From Cheilinus undulatus (taxonomy: Eukaryota > Chordata > Actinopteri > Labriformes > Labridae): a stretch of DNA of 64,000 nt. The DNA is taken from assembly GCF_018320785.1 (NCBI RefSeq), contig NC_054869.1, forward strand, positions 17,866,698-17,930,697. The letters are read 5' to 3'. The position numbers and the translations under genes are program-made. The notes under the pieces were generated by a model, which was given only the letters and a program-made list of their open reading frames with translations, was not told where the DNA came from and did no database searches. This document shows positions 1 to 12,700 of this stretch, piece by piece (the stretch's first letter is position 1; the number at the start of each line of letters is the position of its first letter).

Positions 1-779
1 TATTCTCTCACTTGAGGTGTGCTTCTCCCTCTGTCTGTGTGTGTGTGTGTGTCTGTGTGTGCAGTGAATAAGTTTGCTCTAAATGATTCAGCATCAGTGT
101 CTGCTCAGCAGGGGGTGGGCTTGGCTGCAAGAGGGCAAAAAGGTTGTGTATTTGAAAAGTGACACACCCACAAACACACCACAGAGCAGAGACTTCAGAG
201 TGCTTTTAGACACACCTCAGTTCACTAATGTACCCACATGAGACACAAAATCTGCTGCAGATTTTCAGTGTCTTGTAATCTTCTGGTGTCTTCCACTTTA
301 ATTCCAAAAAGTCCCTTTTTTACGTCACAGTAATGGAAATCAAGCCTGATATCTACAACTATGAATTAATGCATATGTTTTTTTACGCACAGTTAAGTTT
401 AAGTTACTTAACTAGGCTACTTTACTAATTTCCCAGAGTGCATGGAAAGCAAGTGAATCAATTTATAAATGGGAGCATGTCTGTATCTGTTACTGGGGAT
501 GGTAAAATGCATCTTATTTGGGCAACAATTTGGAGGGGGGTTGCTGTGGCCCAAAGTGAATGCAAGTATGTGATGACAGGAGTTTTACGAGTGATTAAAA
601 TTTCCAGAATTGCTGAAAGATGTTTTATTTGTTTTTTTTATTGTCTCAAGTTCCATACATTTCTCTCATCCTAAGATTCATTACATGTAAACATACTGAC
701 AGCCTTTCTCCATGTAAAAGACAAGATCCTTTAGTTCTTCCCTTATCCATCATTTTTCACACTCTCTTTCTTCTCACAG
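1..779 (+). other. Partial rtkn intron upstream of the first visible exon
   Basis: No exon of rtkn or another gene is recognised here. There is a short TG-rich microsatellite at about 36-61. The stretch ends in a normal pyrimidine-rich acceptor (CTTCTCACAG, AG at 778-779). Confidence 0.6.
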
Positions 780-3700
780 GACAGTGACATCCAAAAGAAG
801 ATCGACCATGAGATCAGGATGCGCGATGGAGCCTGCAAGCTGCTTGCTGCCTGCTCCCAGAAGGACCAGGCGTTGGAAGCGGCGAAGAGCCTGCAGACCT
901 GCAGCACTCGTATCATGGCTTACATGTCGGAGCTTCAGAGAATGAAGGAGGCACAGGTCTTGCAGAAGGTCACGCGGAGGTCATCAGACGCAGGGCCAAT
1001 GGACGACAGACTCCCGTGCAAAGGAAAAGTGGCCATATCAGGCAAGTGTAACTAAATTTCTGGAAGAGTATGGTGAAGAGGACTTTAAATAAAGGGACAT
1101 GAGTAGAATATGTTTTTAGGATGGGAAAAGTCAAGGACTTGTGTGTTAATTCTAAAAGATTTTGGCCTGAACCAAGGCAAATAAACACACTTTCCAGCTT
1201 CCTCTCTCTTTCAGTGAGTTGAGTGTATTATTGCATCCCCATTGCAATAGCAATATGAGATAGGGCAGTCAGATGAATGATAATTGCTCTAATCTGTTTG
1301 TATCACACACACTTTATAGGGAGAGGACTCACACCAAGGCCCAAAACAACAGAAGTGAGAGGTTTTATAACCCAAGCTCTTCTTGGTTTGTTTGTTTGTA
1401 GCTCATAATGAGGAGGTAAAAATAATGAGATGTAAGACTGGGAGCAGCTTGAGATCAGCACACACTTTAACAGCAAGTAATGAGTGATGGATAGCCACTG
1501 ACAGAGAGCAGTGTAAGCAGGGACACATATGCAGATACTCATCAGTCAGACCATTAGTGTGATTAACATTTTTGAGGTCTAATCCCCTGACTGTTGTCCT
1601 TACAGATCTACGGATCCCTCTCATGTGGAAAGACACAGAGTATTTCAAGAACAAAGGAGGTGAGTATCCACCCCTGTAAGAGTGAAGAAACTCATTGATG
1701 GGTTATTAAAGATTCATGCCTGTAGGATTTATTAATGATTTGCTTCTGTGGGAGGTAGAGGCAGCTTTATACAGTTATTAAATGGGCAGCTCACAGGATG
1801 AATGAGTGTATAATTCTGTGCATAATCACAGAGGTTAGTGTGAGATTCACGGCGAATAAAGAACAAGAATCAGATTTTATCATAAGCTAGAAGATGATGC
1901 CATGGCAGGTCCAAATTTTTAGAGTATCCGGACCTATGAATCTGAGCATACAGGCTGACATGAAAAAATGACATTATAACATTTTTCCAAGGCATGCGAT
2001 GTCCACAGCTCTGTTCCCGGAGCCGATTAATACAGTCTGTTACAGCTTTGCCAGATTTCTCTGCAATTTGCAGGAATGCAATTCTTTAGAGGTGTGAAAC
2101 TCCTGGCAGCACAACCTGACCCACTGTTCAGTCATGCTGGCTTCGCCTTCTGGCTCTGAGCTACACACAAGCAACGAACTGGGTCATTATTAGTGGAGCA
2201 GAAAATGCTACCTTAAAAAAAGAAAAATGGGCATTTCAAGGTATTCTTCGTAGAATCTTTGCACTGAAATGCGTCTTTTAATAAAAAATGACTACTCCAA
2301 TGTTGCATTTTGTCAAAGCCAGAGAAATTATTTACTTTTGTGTAAGAAATTGTTTGTGTTTTATCATCATGGCTTGATTTTTCTCTGCACTGCAGCTCCA
2401 TTAGAAATTTGTGAGTACAGACCAAAGGGTAGTGATGCACTTCTTTGCCCACCTGCTTAGCTTACTTGTTAGCTTAAATATAGGAAAAAAACAAAACCTT
2501 CTCCCCATAAGGTCTATTTACTAAACCATAAACCACTGGTGTGGTTTCACGGAGAAAATGTACATAATTAGGGTGAAAAGCTGATAAAAGTGGCATTCTT
2601 GGTTAAAGCTGCAAGCAATCCTAGAATGCTTTGAGAAGCTTGCAGTGCAGACCCAGAGGGCCACGTTTCAGAGATTTTCTCCCTTATCATGTGAAATTCA
2701 TTCACAAAACTAAAACAGTGGTTTAATGTTTATTAAATAGTCTTATGGAGCTCATCTTTTATTAAAGAGCCCTTAATTCAAAACAAGAAATAAACTTTAA
2801 AGGGCCAGAGCTGGAGTGGGACTCATTTTCAGCCATGGAGTTTCATAGCTCAGACCAGCCTTCTTTTGGTTCACAGCCTTTTACTGAAGCTATATAATTC
2901 TGGATTAAATAGCCTACATTAACATTCAGCTATTAAAAATTGTAAAAAGCATAAAAGGTTACTTAGCCTTCAGGTACAGATATTCTGGAATCAATTTAAT
3001 CATATCCATGAAAACATTAAAACCTGTATTTTATTTCATCATTTTGAGTATTTCATTATTATGATCTACCATGCCACCCATTAAATTTTAAGGTTAGGTT
3101 TTAGAGTTGTACTTTGTAGTTGTAAGTCTTGTCTTCATTTTTAAGAATCCTATCACCTTTAAGTCAAGTTAGTTTTGTTTAAAGATCCCTGAATCATTAG
3201 AGTTTTTTGGGGCAGCTCTAATTTAGAGCAGGTCTATACTGTACTCTCAACATAAACATTGACCGCCCTCTTTCATGGCTTGTGCCTGTTATTGGTGATT
3301 GCTCTTCCTCACTCAGTCAGCAGCAGCCTGGCTGAGGAGGAGCAGCTGCTGCAGAGATGATGTTTTACAAGTAGTTCTTGTTGTAACAGAGCTACTATTT
3401 AAGAGCTCATCCGTATATGTTGTAATTGGCTAGGCTTTAAATGCATACAGTTTATTGGTTTGATTCATAAACCTGGGTGGAAGCTTGCATAGTTTATGTT
3501 GTGCTTTGTGTTATACTTCTGGCTCTACTGGCTAGCTTCCCTATGTCATTACCACCTGGTGTGTTTACATGGACCTGTAAGATTCTGATAACAAAATGAA
3601 TTTGCATATTACATCACAGAAGCTTTTTAAGCTCTCTGTTTTTGAAGTCTAACTAGAGCAAGTCTTGCCAACTTGCTCTAGTTATTATTCATCTTTCTCT

Positions 3701-6700
3701 CTGGATTATCACCTTGACTGTCTTGGGTCAGAGGAAATCTCAGTTGACGAGGTACATGTGAAACCAATGTAACAGTATTGTTGTTCAAATGGACATGGAC
3801 AGCTATCTCCACCATAACAAGTGCAGAGGGAGAGAGAGAGAGGAGAGAGAGATCTTTTGCTATTTTTTTGATTGAGTGCCCCCTGGTGGCAGAATTTACA
3901 TGCCTTGCATTTTAACACCTTAATAAAATTCCAAAAATCAATGGAGCTTAAACATTGTATCAAGAAAAATCTTTACCTTGACTCTTTGCTGGCCTGTCTC
4001 TTCCCAATAGAGTCGATGAGGGTTAACACCTGTACCATCATTATATTTGTCCCAGTGCTCATTTTCTCCCCTGGCAACTTGATTGGAATTAATCTGCATG
4101 ACCTGTGCATTCAAATGAAGTCAGGAGAAAGGTAGGAGATTTTTAACAAAGCTTAATGAGGTTGTTAGTCAAGGTCATTAAGCACACAAAGCACATAAAC
4201 CGAGCCCCGGAGGCAAGGAGGAGCAAAGCATGTTCCCATCTCACATGTCCAATCATGTTTAGAGTGCTGAGCTCAAACTGGAATAATAAATCTGAATATT
4301 AAGTGTCAATGAGCTGTACACAGGGAAGCACATGAGGAGGGGCAGAGCACATCTGTGGGGCTTTTTGGCTCTAACCTTGAATATCAATGAGAGATGCCTA
4401 CACGATTGAATTGGGTTGTACAACTGAGGAAAATGAAGAAGACAAATACAGTCTTTATGCACTTTTTTCTATGTCAAATTAGTATTTCTGATGTTACAGG
4501 TATCTTAATGACATGATAGTGTTGAGTTTCTGCACTATTCTTCACATATGTAGCCTTAATAGTAGTGAATAATGCACAAAAAAGGGTGTAAGGGTATTCT
4601 TTAAAGTGCCTGTGTATTCCCTCAGGCATCTCCTTTCCAAAGTATATAGGGAGAAAGAGTCTTTGTTGGCTCTTTCTTTGTTTGCTGCAACATAAAAGGC
4701 TAGTGGACTTTAGTTTTAACCACAAAGCATCAAACAGCGCCTCAGAAGAGCTCTTAGCACAGGTGGCCATTGAAATCACTGCACTGAAACAAACATCGTG
4801 TGAAATACTCTATGGCCTGTTGTTAAAACAGTTATTAAAGATTGCATCTTATGCTGTTTTGGTACTTCAATTCTGTTGTTAAGTCACACAATAATTTTGT
4901 TTACCTTGTGTTCCTCTTAGAGCTTCATCGTTGTGCAGTGTTCTGCCTGCTGCAGCTTGGGGGCGAGATCTTTGACACAGAAATGGTGATTGTGGACCGG
5001 ACGCTCACTGACATTTGCTTTGACAACACTATAGTATTGTAAGTCCTGTTATTGATAACCTTTCACCCAAAAATCACAGGAAAACTCCCACACAGTCAGT
5101 GTGAGCATGCTCATATAAATGCCTGTTCTGTGTGTCCTTTGGCAGTAATGAAGCAGGCCCAGGTTTCGACCTGCGTGTTGAGCTGTACAGCTGCTGTTCA
5201 GAGGACGATTACTCAGCAGGGAGCACGCCGAGGAAACTAGCCAGTAAACTGAGCTCCTCACTGGGACGATCAGCCGGGAAGAAGCTGCGGGCAGCCATGG
5301 AACCTGGACCTTGTAGTCCTGTTAGCAATGGAGGGGCGACTCCACTTCTGCTGCCTGTTCCCTCTGTACCGTAAGTTTAAAACACCAGATGAATACTTAA
5401 ATCATTTTTGGTGTGTACATCCAGACAGATAATCTGAGAGGAGCTGAGAATATTGAGACTTTTAAACACAAAAATTTTTTTTTATTTAATCTGGGTTTCA
5501 TGTAGTACTGAACCATTTTATGGTTATCATATTTAGTTTGTTAGCATCGTCGGAAATCAACATTTTACTTTTTTATATATGTTTTTAATATAATTCCATT
5601 TATTTATTATCCTGAATGTTGTATTTTTCTCTTATTTTACTAACATCGTCATTTCATCGTTATCATCGTCATTTATAATTTGTAGGGCTTTTTTAAAGTT
5701 TTAGTACTTTAGTAGTTTTTTATTTTAATTACATTGTCATCAAGGCTTGACATTTATACCCGCCAACTAGCCAAACGCGGGTGGATTTCAGCCGTGGCAG
5801 TTAGCAGCGTGACTCTTAACTAGCCACGATGGCGGGTTGAATTTATCAGTTTCAAAACTAATGCTTCACTCTGACCGTGCTTGTCTGTTAGCCATTATGA
5901 TTTCGGCTTACAGAGAGACAGGACATAAAGGCTCAAATTTCCCTCCAAAATAATTGAAAAGGCTAGTCTCTTCATCCATTTGTGCGTTTTTATGCAGCGC
6001 CAAGGGCTTTGATGCTGCATGACAAACATATACTGATACACACTCGCACTGACGTGTTGTTAATGTAGACTGAAGTCTTTTATCTGTTTAGGGAAGATGT
6101 TTCAGACTGTTGGAGGATAAGCTCAGACCTGAACTTTCTCCTTCTGTTTTAAAGCTTCTCTTTGTCCATGGAGGATCAGAGCGTCAGCGCCGTTTGTGTG
6201 TGTGTGCGCGCTCCAGCTGCGTGTCTGTGTTGCTCGTGCTAGCCAGGGTGTGTTGTGTGTCTGAACATTGTTTGATTAACACTCCATCTATATTCTTTGT
6301 TTGTTAAGGGCGATCTAAATGATAAAACCTCTGCAAATACGAGCATGATTTAAACGTTATTAAATCCTTTGATACGTTTGTATAATGATTTGTCATATAT
6401 CGATAATTAACGGATATAAAAGATGAGAGAAACTCTGAAACTTTAAATCAGTTCACTGAGGCAGTGAGAAACAGCGGCAGAAGGATAAAAGTCTGTAATT
6501 GTTCACTTAGGAGTCAAACAGAATTCAACTAAACATGGATTTTCTTTTGCTTCCAATGTTTAACAACAAACAGTCCAGTTGTTTAATGTTCTCCAAACGT
6601 GACCTTCATGCACAAAATGTAAGTCATCTATTATTTAAACAGATTTTTAAATTAATTTTAGACAGGCATATTAAGACATTTACACCTTACAGTTTAAAGG

Positions 6701-9700
6701 AGAATAGAGCAGAGGACAGGAGAAGTTTGACAGTCAGCATTCTCTGGTGGAGATTTGTCAGAGTGAAAATTAGAGATGTTCTTGTAATCTGCCGCACACA
6801 GCCAATTAACAGTATTTTAATATAAGCATGAACTTAATATCCATTGAAGAAAATAAAAATCTAAGAGTCTTGGCTCTTAGATGACTGTCTCTAACAGTGA
6901 AGTATGACATATCTCTGTAGTGTGCAGTGTACAGGGAGAGGTGCTTTATTAAGAGGAGAGCTGGTATTGATCATATTGATGAGGGAAAGGAGAGCACGTG
7001 TGTCGTATCATACCCTTTGTACCAAATTTGGCGTATAGCTCATATTTTCCAAACACCAAAATTGTGGCTAGTGGAAATACCCAGTGGCTAGTAAGTTTGC
7101 AAAACCACTAGCCACCGTGGCTGGTGAGTAAAAAAGTTAATGTCAAGCCCTAATTGTCATGCATTAGTCTCTAAACCCGTGGTCATCAACGGGCAGCACT
7201 AGGACCACATCAAGGCCCCCCACAGCTTTAAATCAGACCTCCAAAATGATTATTAAATACAGAAAATGTGTGAAGGAAAAATATGTTCTTGTATTTAGGG
7301 CATATTTCTCTTTAAATCTGCAGTTGGACTGATGAACCTTGTCAGGACCGTTGCTAGTTGTTTTATTTGTTGTGTTTTGAGTATCCTGTCTATTATATAT
7401 TAAAAATAAAAATGAATACAGCTATTAAAACAACACCCAAAACAATTAAGACTGAATCAGTTTTCATCAGGAATGACATGATGTTTCATCTGTCTTACAA
7501 AAATCCACCTATCAGCCATTATTAACAAATATGATGCATGATAAATGCAGAATCATCTTTCCATTCTTAATTATAGCTGTGGTGCCAGCATCAAATTTTC
7601 ACATCAGGCTTTTTGAGAGTCTGCCTGAGAATCAAAACAAAAGACCTGTTTCCTGCTCATGTTTCATCAGTCAAGAAAAGAGCTGTACAAATGTAGTTGT
7701 AACTCTAAATCCTTTGTAAACATTCCCTTTTGTCTTTCTCTGTTTTTCTTCTGTTATTCAGTATTTGGACTACAATTTAATTTGTCTAAAAGGTGCTGTT
7801 AAATGGATGTTTTTAACATTATGTGACCCATGCTTTTTAAGCTGCTCTCTTCTCCACAGGAAAAGTCTTTGTAAAAGGTTTAATAAATTAATTTTAAAGA
7901 CAAAGACAGAGAGAAATGACATAGACTTTGAAGAGCTCAAGTTGGCATTTTTAACAATAAATTTCTATTCCTTCTTTTGTGTTTTGACAGTGGCCCTAAG
8001 TACCACCTCTTAGCTCATACCACCCTGTCACTTTCGCACGTCCAGGACAGCTTTCGAACGCACGACCTCACCATCTCAGGCAACGGTGAGTGGCAGCCTT
8101 ATCAATCCGTCTCCTCTCCATCTTTGTCTTTTCTCTGCCAAATCGGCCATCTGTCTGCTTTGTTGTTCACCGTTTTTCCTCTCGTCGCTGCATCCCAATA
8201 ATTTCCCCTTACCAGGGTGTACCGTCTGTGCGTCTTCTTCCTCTTCATGTTCTCTGACAGACAGCCATTGTCAAGGTCACAGCTGTAACAGCCATACTGG
8301 TGAGGTGTCTGCTGTGTAAAGCTGTAATGATAGGGGCTAACAAGGGGCCCAGACCTCCAATAGACAGGCCCCTAGTGTTTTATTCATTGGCCCTTCAGCC
8401 CGCTGTAAAGTTTCATTGCTGCACTTCATGACACACTGTGCAGCTGCCAGTCTTTAACACCCCTGTGCCTTGTTTTGTGTGTTAAGGGGAGCAGTTTGAC
8501 ACTGAGAGTGTGCATGGAAGCATACGACTATCCATGTTTGTGTGTAAAGTTCCTTGTGGGAATGCTTTTATTTATTCATGGTGTTTATTTTTGCCCATCC
8601 ATCTTTCTCTCCATGCAGAGGAGTGTTCCTATTGGCTGCCTCTCTATGGCAGTATGTGTTGCCGCCTTGCAGCTCAGCCTCACTGTATGACCCAACAGAT
8701 GATGAGTGGATGCTTGAAAGTGAAGGTAAGTTGGCAGGTTTGTTCATAGCAATAACAGGAGGACTAATTCTCTCTAGGTTTCATAGCTTTTGGCTGTTTT
8801 CCTGATTTATTTCAGTCTTGTCCTCCTCCACTTCCCTCTTCCTTATCTTTTTTTTGTTTTTCCTCCAAGTGTTTGACTCATATCTGATTTTTTTTTGTTC
8901 TTGCAGCAGTTGGGAGGTGACCCTCAGGGTTGGACAAAAGTGTATGCCGTCTTAAAAGGAACAAGCCTTTTCTGCTACCACCGGCAGGAAGATGTGGAGG
9001 CGAATGTCGAGCCAGCTTTCACCATTGCCATCAACAAGGTCAGTAGAGGAATCACATGAATTGGGCCTGATCTTGAGGGCCAATGCAGCTTACAGACACT
9101 GTACAGCTGCTGTTTTCGGCAATGGCTAAGGTTGGTAATGTAGGTTGTAAAGAATTGGGATTTTTGATAACTACCAGTTTGATGTATGAGCCAACAGGAA
9201 GACAACAGGAGCTAAAAAGGAAATAAGCTATTTTCTTACCATTAAAGTGCCTGAATTTTCCCCACAAGATTTTGAAACTGTTTCTGTTGCCCAGCCTACA
9301 AATGAAATGTTCAGCAAGACTAGAAAAGAGCGATCATGTCTGAGGAAAAAAGTCTTAGTTCATTTCAGAATTAAATCCACCTGCAGTAACCAACATCAAG
9401 TCAGGAATAATATTTCTTATCCCTTTGTTTTTCCAGACACCATATAAAGAAGTAAGCCAGCCAGTCAGATTCTTGATCATCTTACTTCCTGTGTCTGTGT
9501 CTCTGAATGCCTCTGGAGCCTCTCATTCCTTCCATTGTGGCTCATTCTGCCTTTTTCAGCCTCTGACCCTGAACTCACAGCTGACCTAAAGCCAAATCAG
9601 TCAGATCGGATCAGATCTTTGTTAGCATGTAACTTCTCCTTAAGGGGAACATAGAGGGATCGTAGTCTCAAGAACAGCACAGCACTGCCATCTAGTGTTT

Positions 9701-12700
9701 AAAAACAGACTCAGCACATGGGGTAGAGTGAGGAGGTGGGAATTGGGAGTCTGCACCTTTTGTTGGATAATTGCAGAAGGGAAATGGTTTGGAAGAGGAC
9801 TAATTAGCAGCATTATTAGTCAGGGCTTATTTTCAGTGGGGACTCACAATTACAACTGCCATAATGATTACGTGTTGCAGCACATAATTTTGTTCATTCA
9901 CAAGCACTGGCATTCATTCCTGATTGTAGTCATTTTGTGGTAAATTATTGTATTCTCTTTCACCATCACTCTCTTTTCAGGAGACCAGAATACGTGCATC
10001 AGAGAAGGACCCTCAAAGTAAAGTTCAGAATATCTGTATCAGTAACCATTACGGCGGTGAGGAGGTCACACACACTCTGACCACTGACAGCCGTGAGGAC
10101 ACACACCGGTGGATGGAGGCCTTTTGGCAACATTTCTATGACATGAGTGAGTACCTGTTATGCTGTAACACAATGAAAGAGTCATACCTACGTATTAAAT
10201 CCACTTTTAAAGAAAAGTATTGTGGTTTATGCAGCCTGTGGAACTTTCTGGGTCAAAATTAACAACTTGTCTTCAACATATAGGCCAATGGAAACAGTGC
10301 TGTGATGACTTAATGAAGATTGAACTGCCATCGCCAAGAAAACCTGCTCCTGTCACACCAAAACAAGGCTCACTGTACCACGAAATGGGTAAAACCCTTG
10401 TCTTATGTAACTTATGTAAGCAGCACATTTATGAATGCAATTATGCAGTAAGTTAAACATAGGAAATTATATGGTACATTACAATAAACAAAACCTTATA
10501 CATTTTAAAAGATAGGACAGCACATGATGGGTCACAATATGATACAATACAGTACAATACAAAACAGCATAAACTATACTATACTATGCTACCATACAAT
10601 ATAAAAACAAAACAACATGATAGAAAACAGTAGTATATATGCAGTTTATAAAAAAGAGTAGTAAAAGATACATTATCAAACAATTACTGCTCTAGGCGAT
10701 CATTCATTATGAACGAAACTATGCATTCAATACAATACAATATAATAAGATACAAAATTTACTTAAACTATATACTACAAAATGCTATACTATTCAATAC
10801 TACACTGAACTTAACTGAAAATGTTATACTATCATACCCTATACTAAACCATACTGCATATACTGTACTATTATTTCCTGCACTGCACTATACTGTCTTA
10901 CACTATACTATACTATAGTATACTGCACTATATATACTATACTGTACTATATTACTATACTATACTATACTGTACCATGCTATACCATATAATACTTTAC
11001 TATAAGATACTATTCTTTTCTATAATATACTATACCATACTATACTAAACTATACTTTAAAATACTGTACTATACTGCACCATACTATACCATACCTCAC
11101 TATACTATACTATACCATAACATTCTATACTATAACATACTAAACTATTCTATAAAATACCATACCATACTATACTATACCACACCACACTATACAAAAC
11201 CACACTATACCATACCAGACTATAAGATAGGATACTATACAATACCATACCATACTATACAATACTATACCATACATACTAAACTGTGCTGTAGTATACT
11301 ATAATATACTATACTATACTGTAATATACTATACTATACTGTAATATACTACTATACTATACTATACTACACAATACTATTCTATACTGTACCATGCTAT
11401 ACCATATTATACTATACTATAAGATACTATTCTTTTTCTATAATATACTATACCATACTATACTAAACTATGCTATACTATACTATGCTATGGTATACTC
11501 TACTGTACTGTACCATACTATACCATACCATACCATACTATACTATACCATACAGAACTATACTATACAATACCATACTATACTATACCACACTATACTA
11601 TACTATACTATACTATACTATACTATACCATAACATGCTTTGCTATACCATACTAAACTATACTATAAAATACCATACTAAACTATACAATACTATACCA
11701 TACTAGACTATAAGATACAATACTATACATACTAAACTGTACTATATTATATTACACTATAATATACTATACTATACTGTAATATACTAATATACTACAC
11801 TATACTGAACTATACTATACTATACTATACTATACCACACTATACCGTACTATACTATGCAATACTAAACTATACTATACCTTACTTTACTGTACTATAT
11901 TATAACATAACATAACATGACATACTATACCATACTGACTATAAAATACGATACCACACAATACCATACCATACATACTAAACTGCACTGAAGTATATTA
12001 TACTATAATATACTATACTATACTGTAATATACTACTATACTATAGTTTACTATACTATTCTATACTATACTATTCCACACAATACCATACTATACTATG
12101 CCATACTATACTATACTATACCATACTTACCGTACTATACTATACTATATTATACTGTACTATACTATACTATACTATACTCTACTATACTATACTATAC
12201 TATACTATACTATACTATACTACATTATACTACACTATACTATACTATCTTATGATATACTATATCATACTATACTACACTGTATTGTACTGTACTGTAC
12301 TGTACTGTACTACCTATACTATACTATACTATACATTACTGTACTGTATTACACTATACTGTACTGTACTGTACCGTACTGTTTGTACTATCTATACTAT
12401 ACTATCCTACACAGTACTGCCCAGTACTATACAGTTATTTACAGTACTCTAAAATGCTGTACTAGACAATGCTATGCTTCTCTATACATGTTGCTTAATA
12501 CTACACTATTTTACACCACACTATATTATACTCCATAAACTATACTGTTATGTAGTGTACTATACTACACCCTACTATACCATACATACTGTACTTTACT
12601 GTACTAAACTATTTTTTACTATATATACACTATACAACAAAGTACTGCACAGTACAATACTATACTAAACATTAATGGTATGCTATATTTTACTATACTA

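Noticed and set aside
9948-10262. 104-codon frame as an independent gene
   Set aside because: It is the rtkn PH-domain exon read on into its flanking introns.
10709-12668. Several + strand frames of 60-146 codons rich in Tyr, Thr, Ile and Leu
   Set aside because: They are translations of the TACTA array, whose pentamer seldom makes stops. No start context, splice sites or homology.
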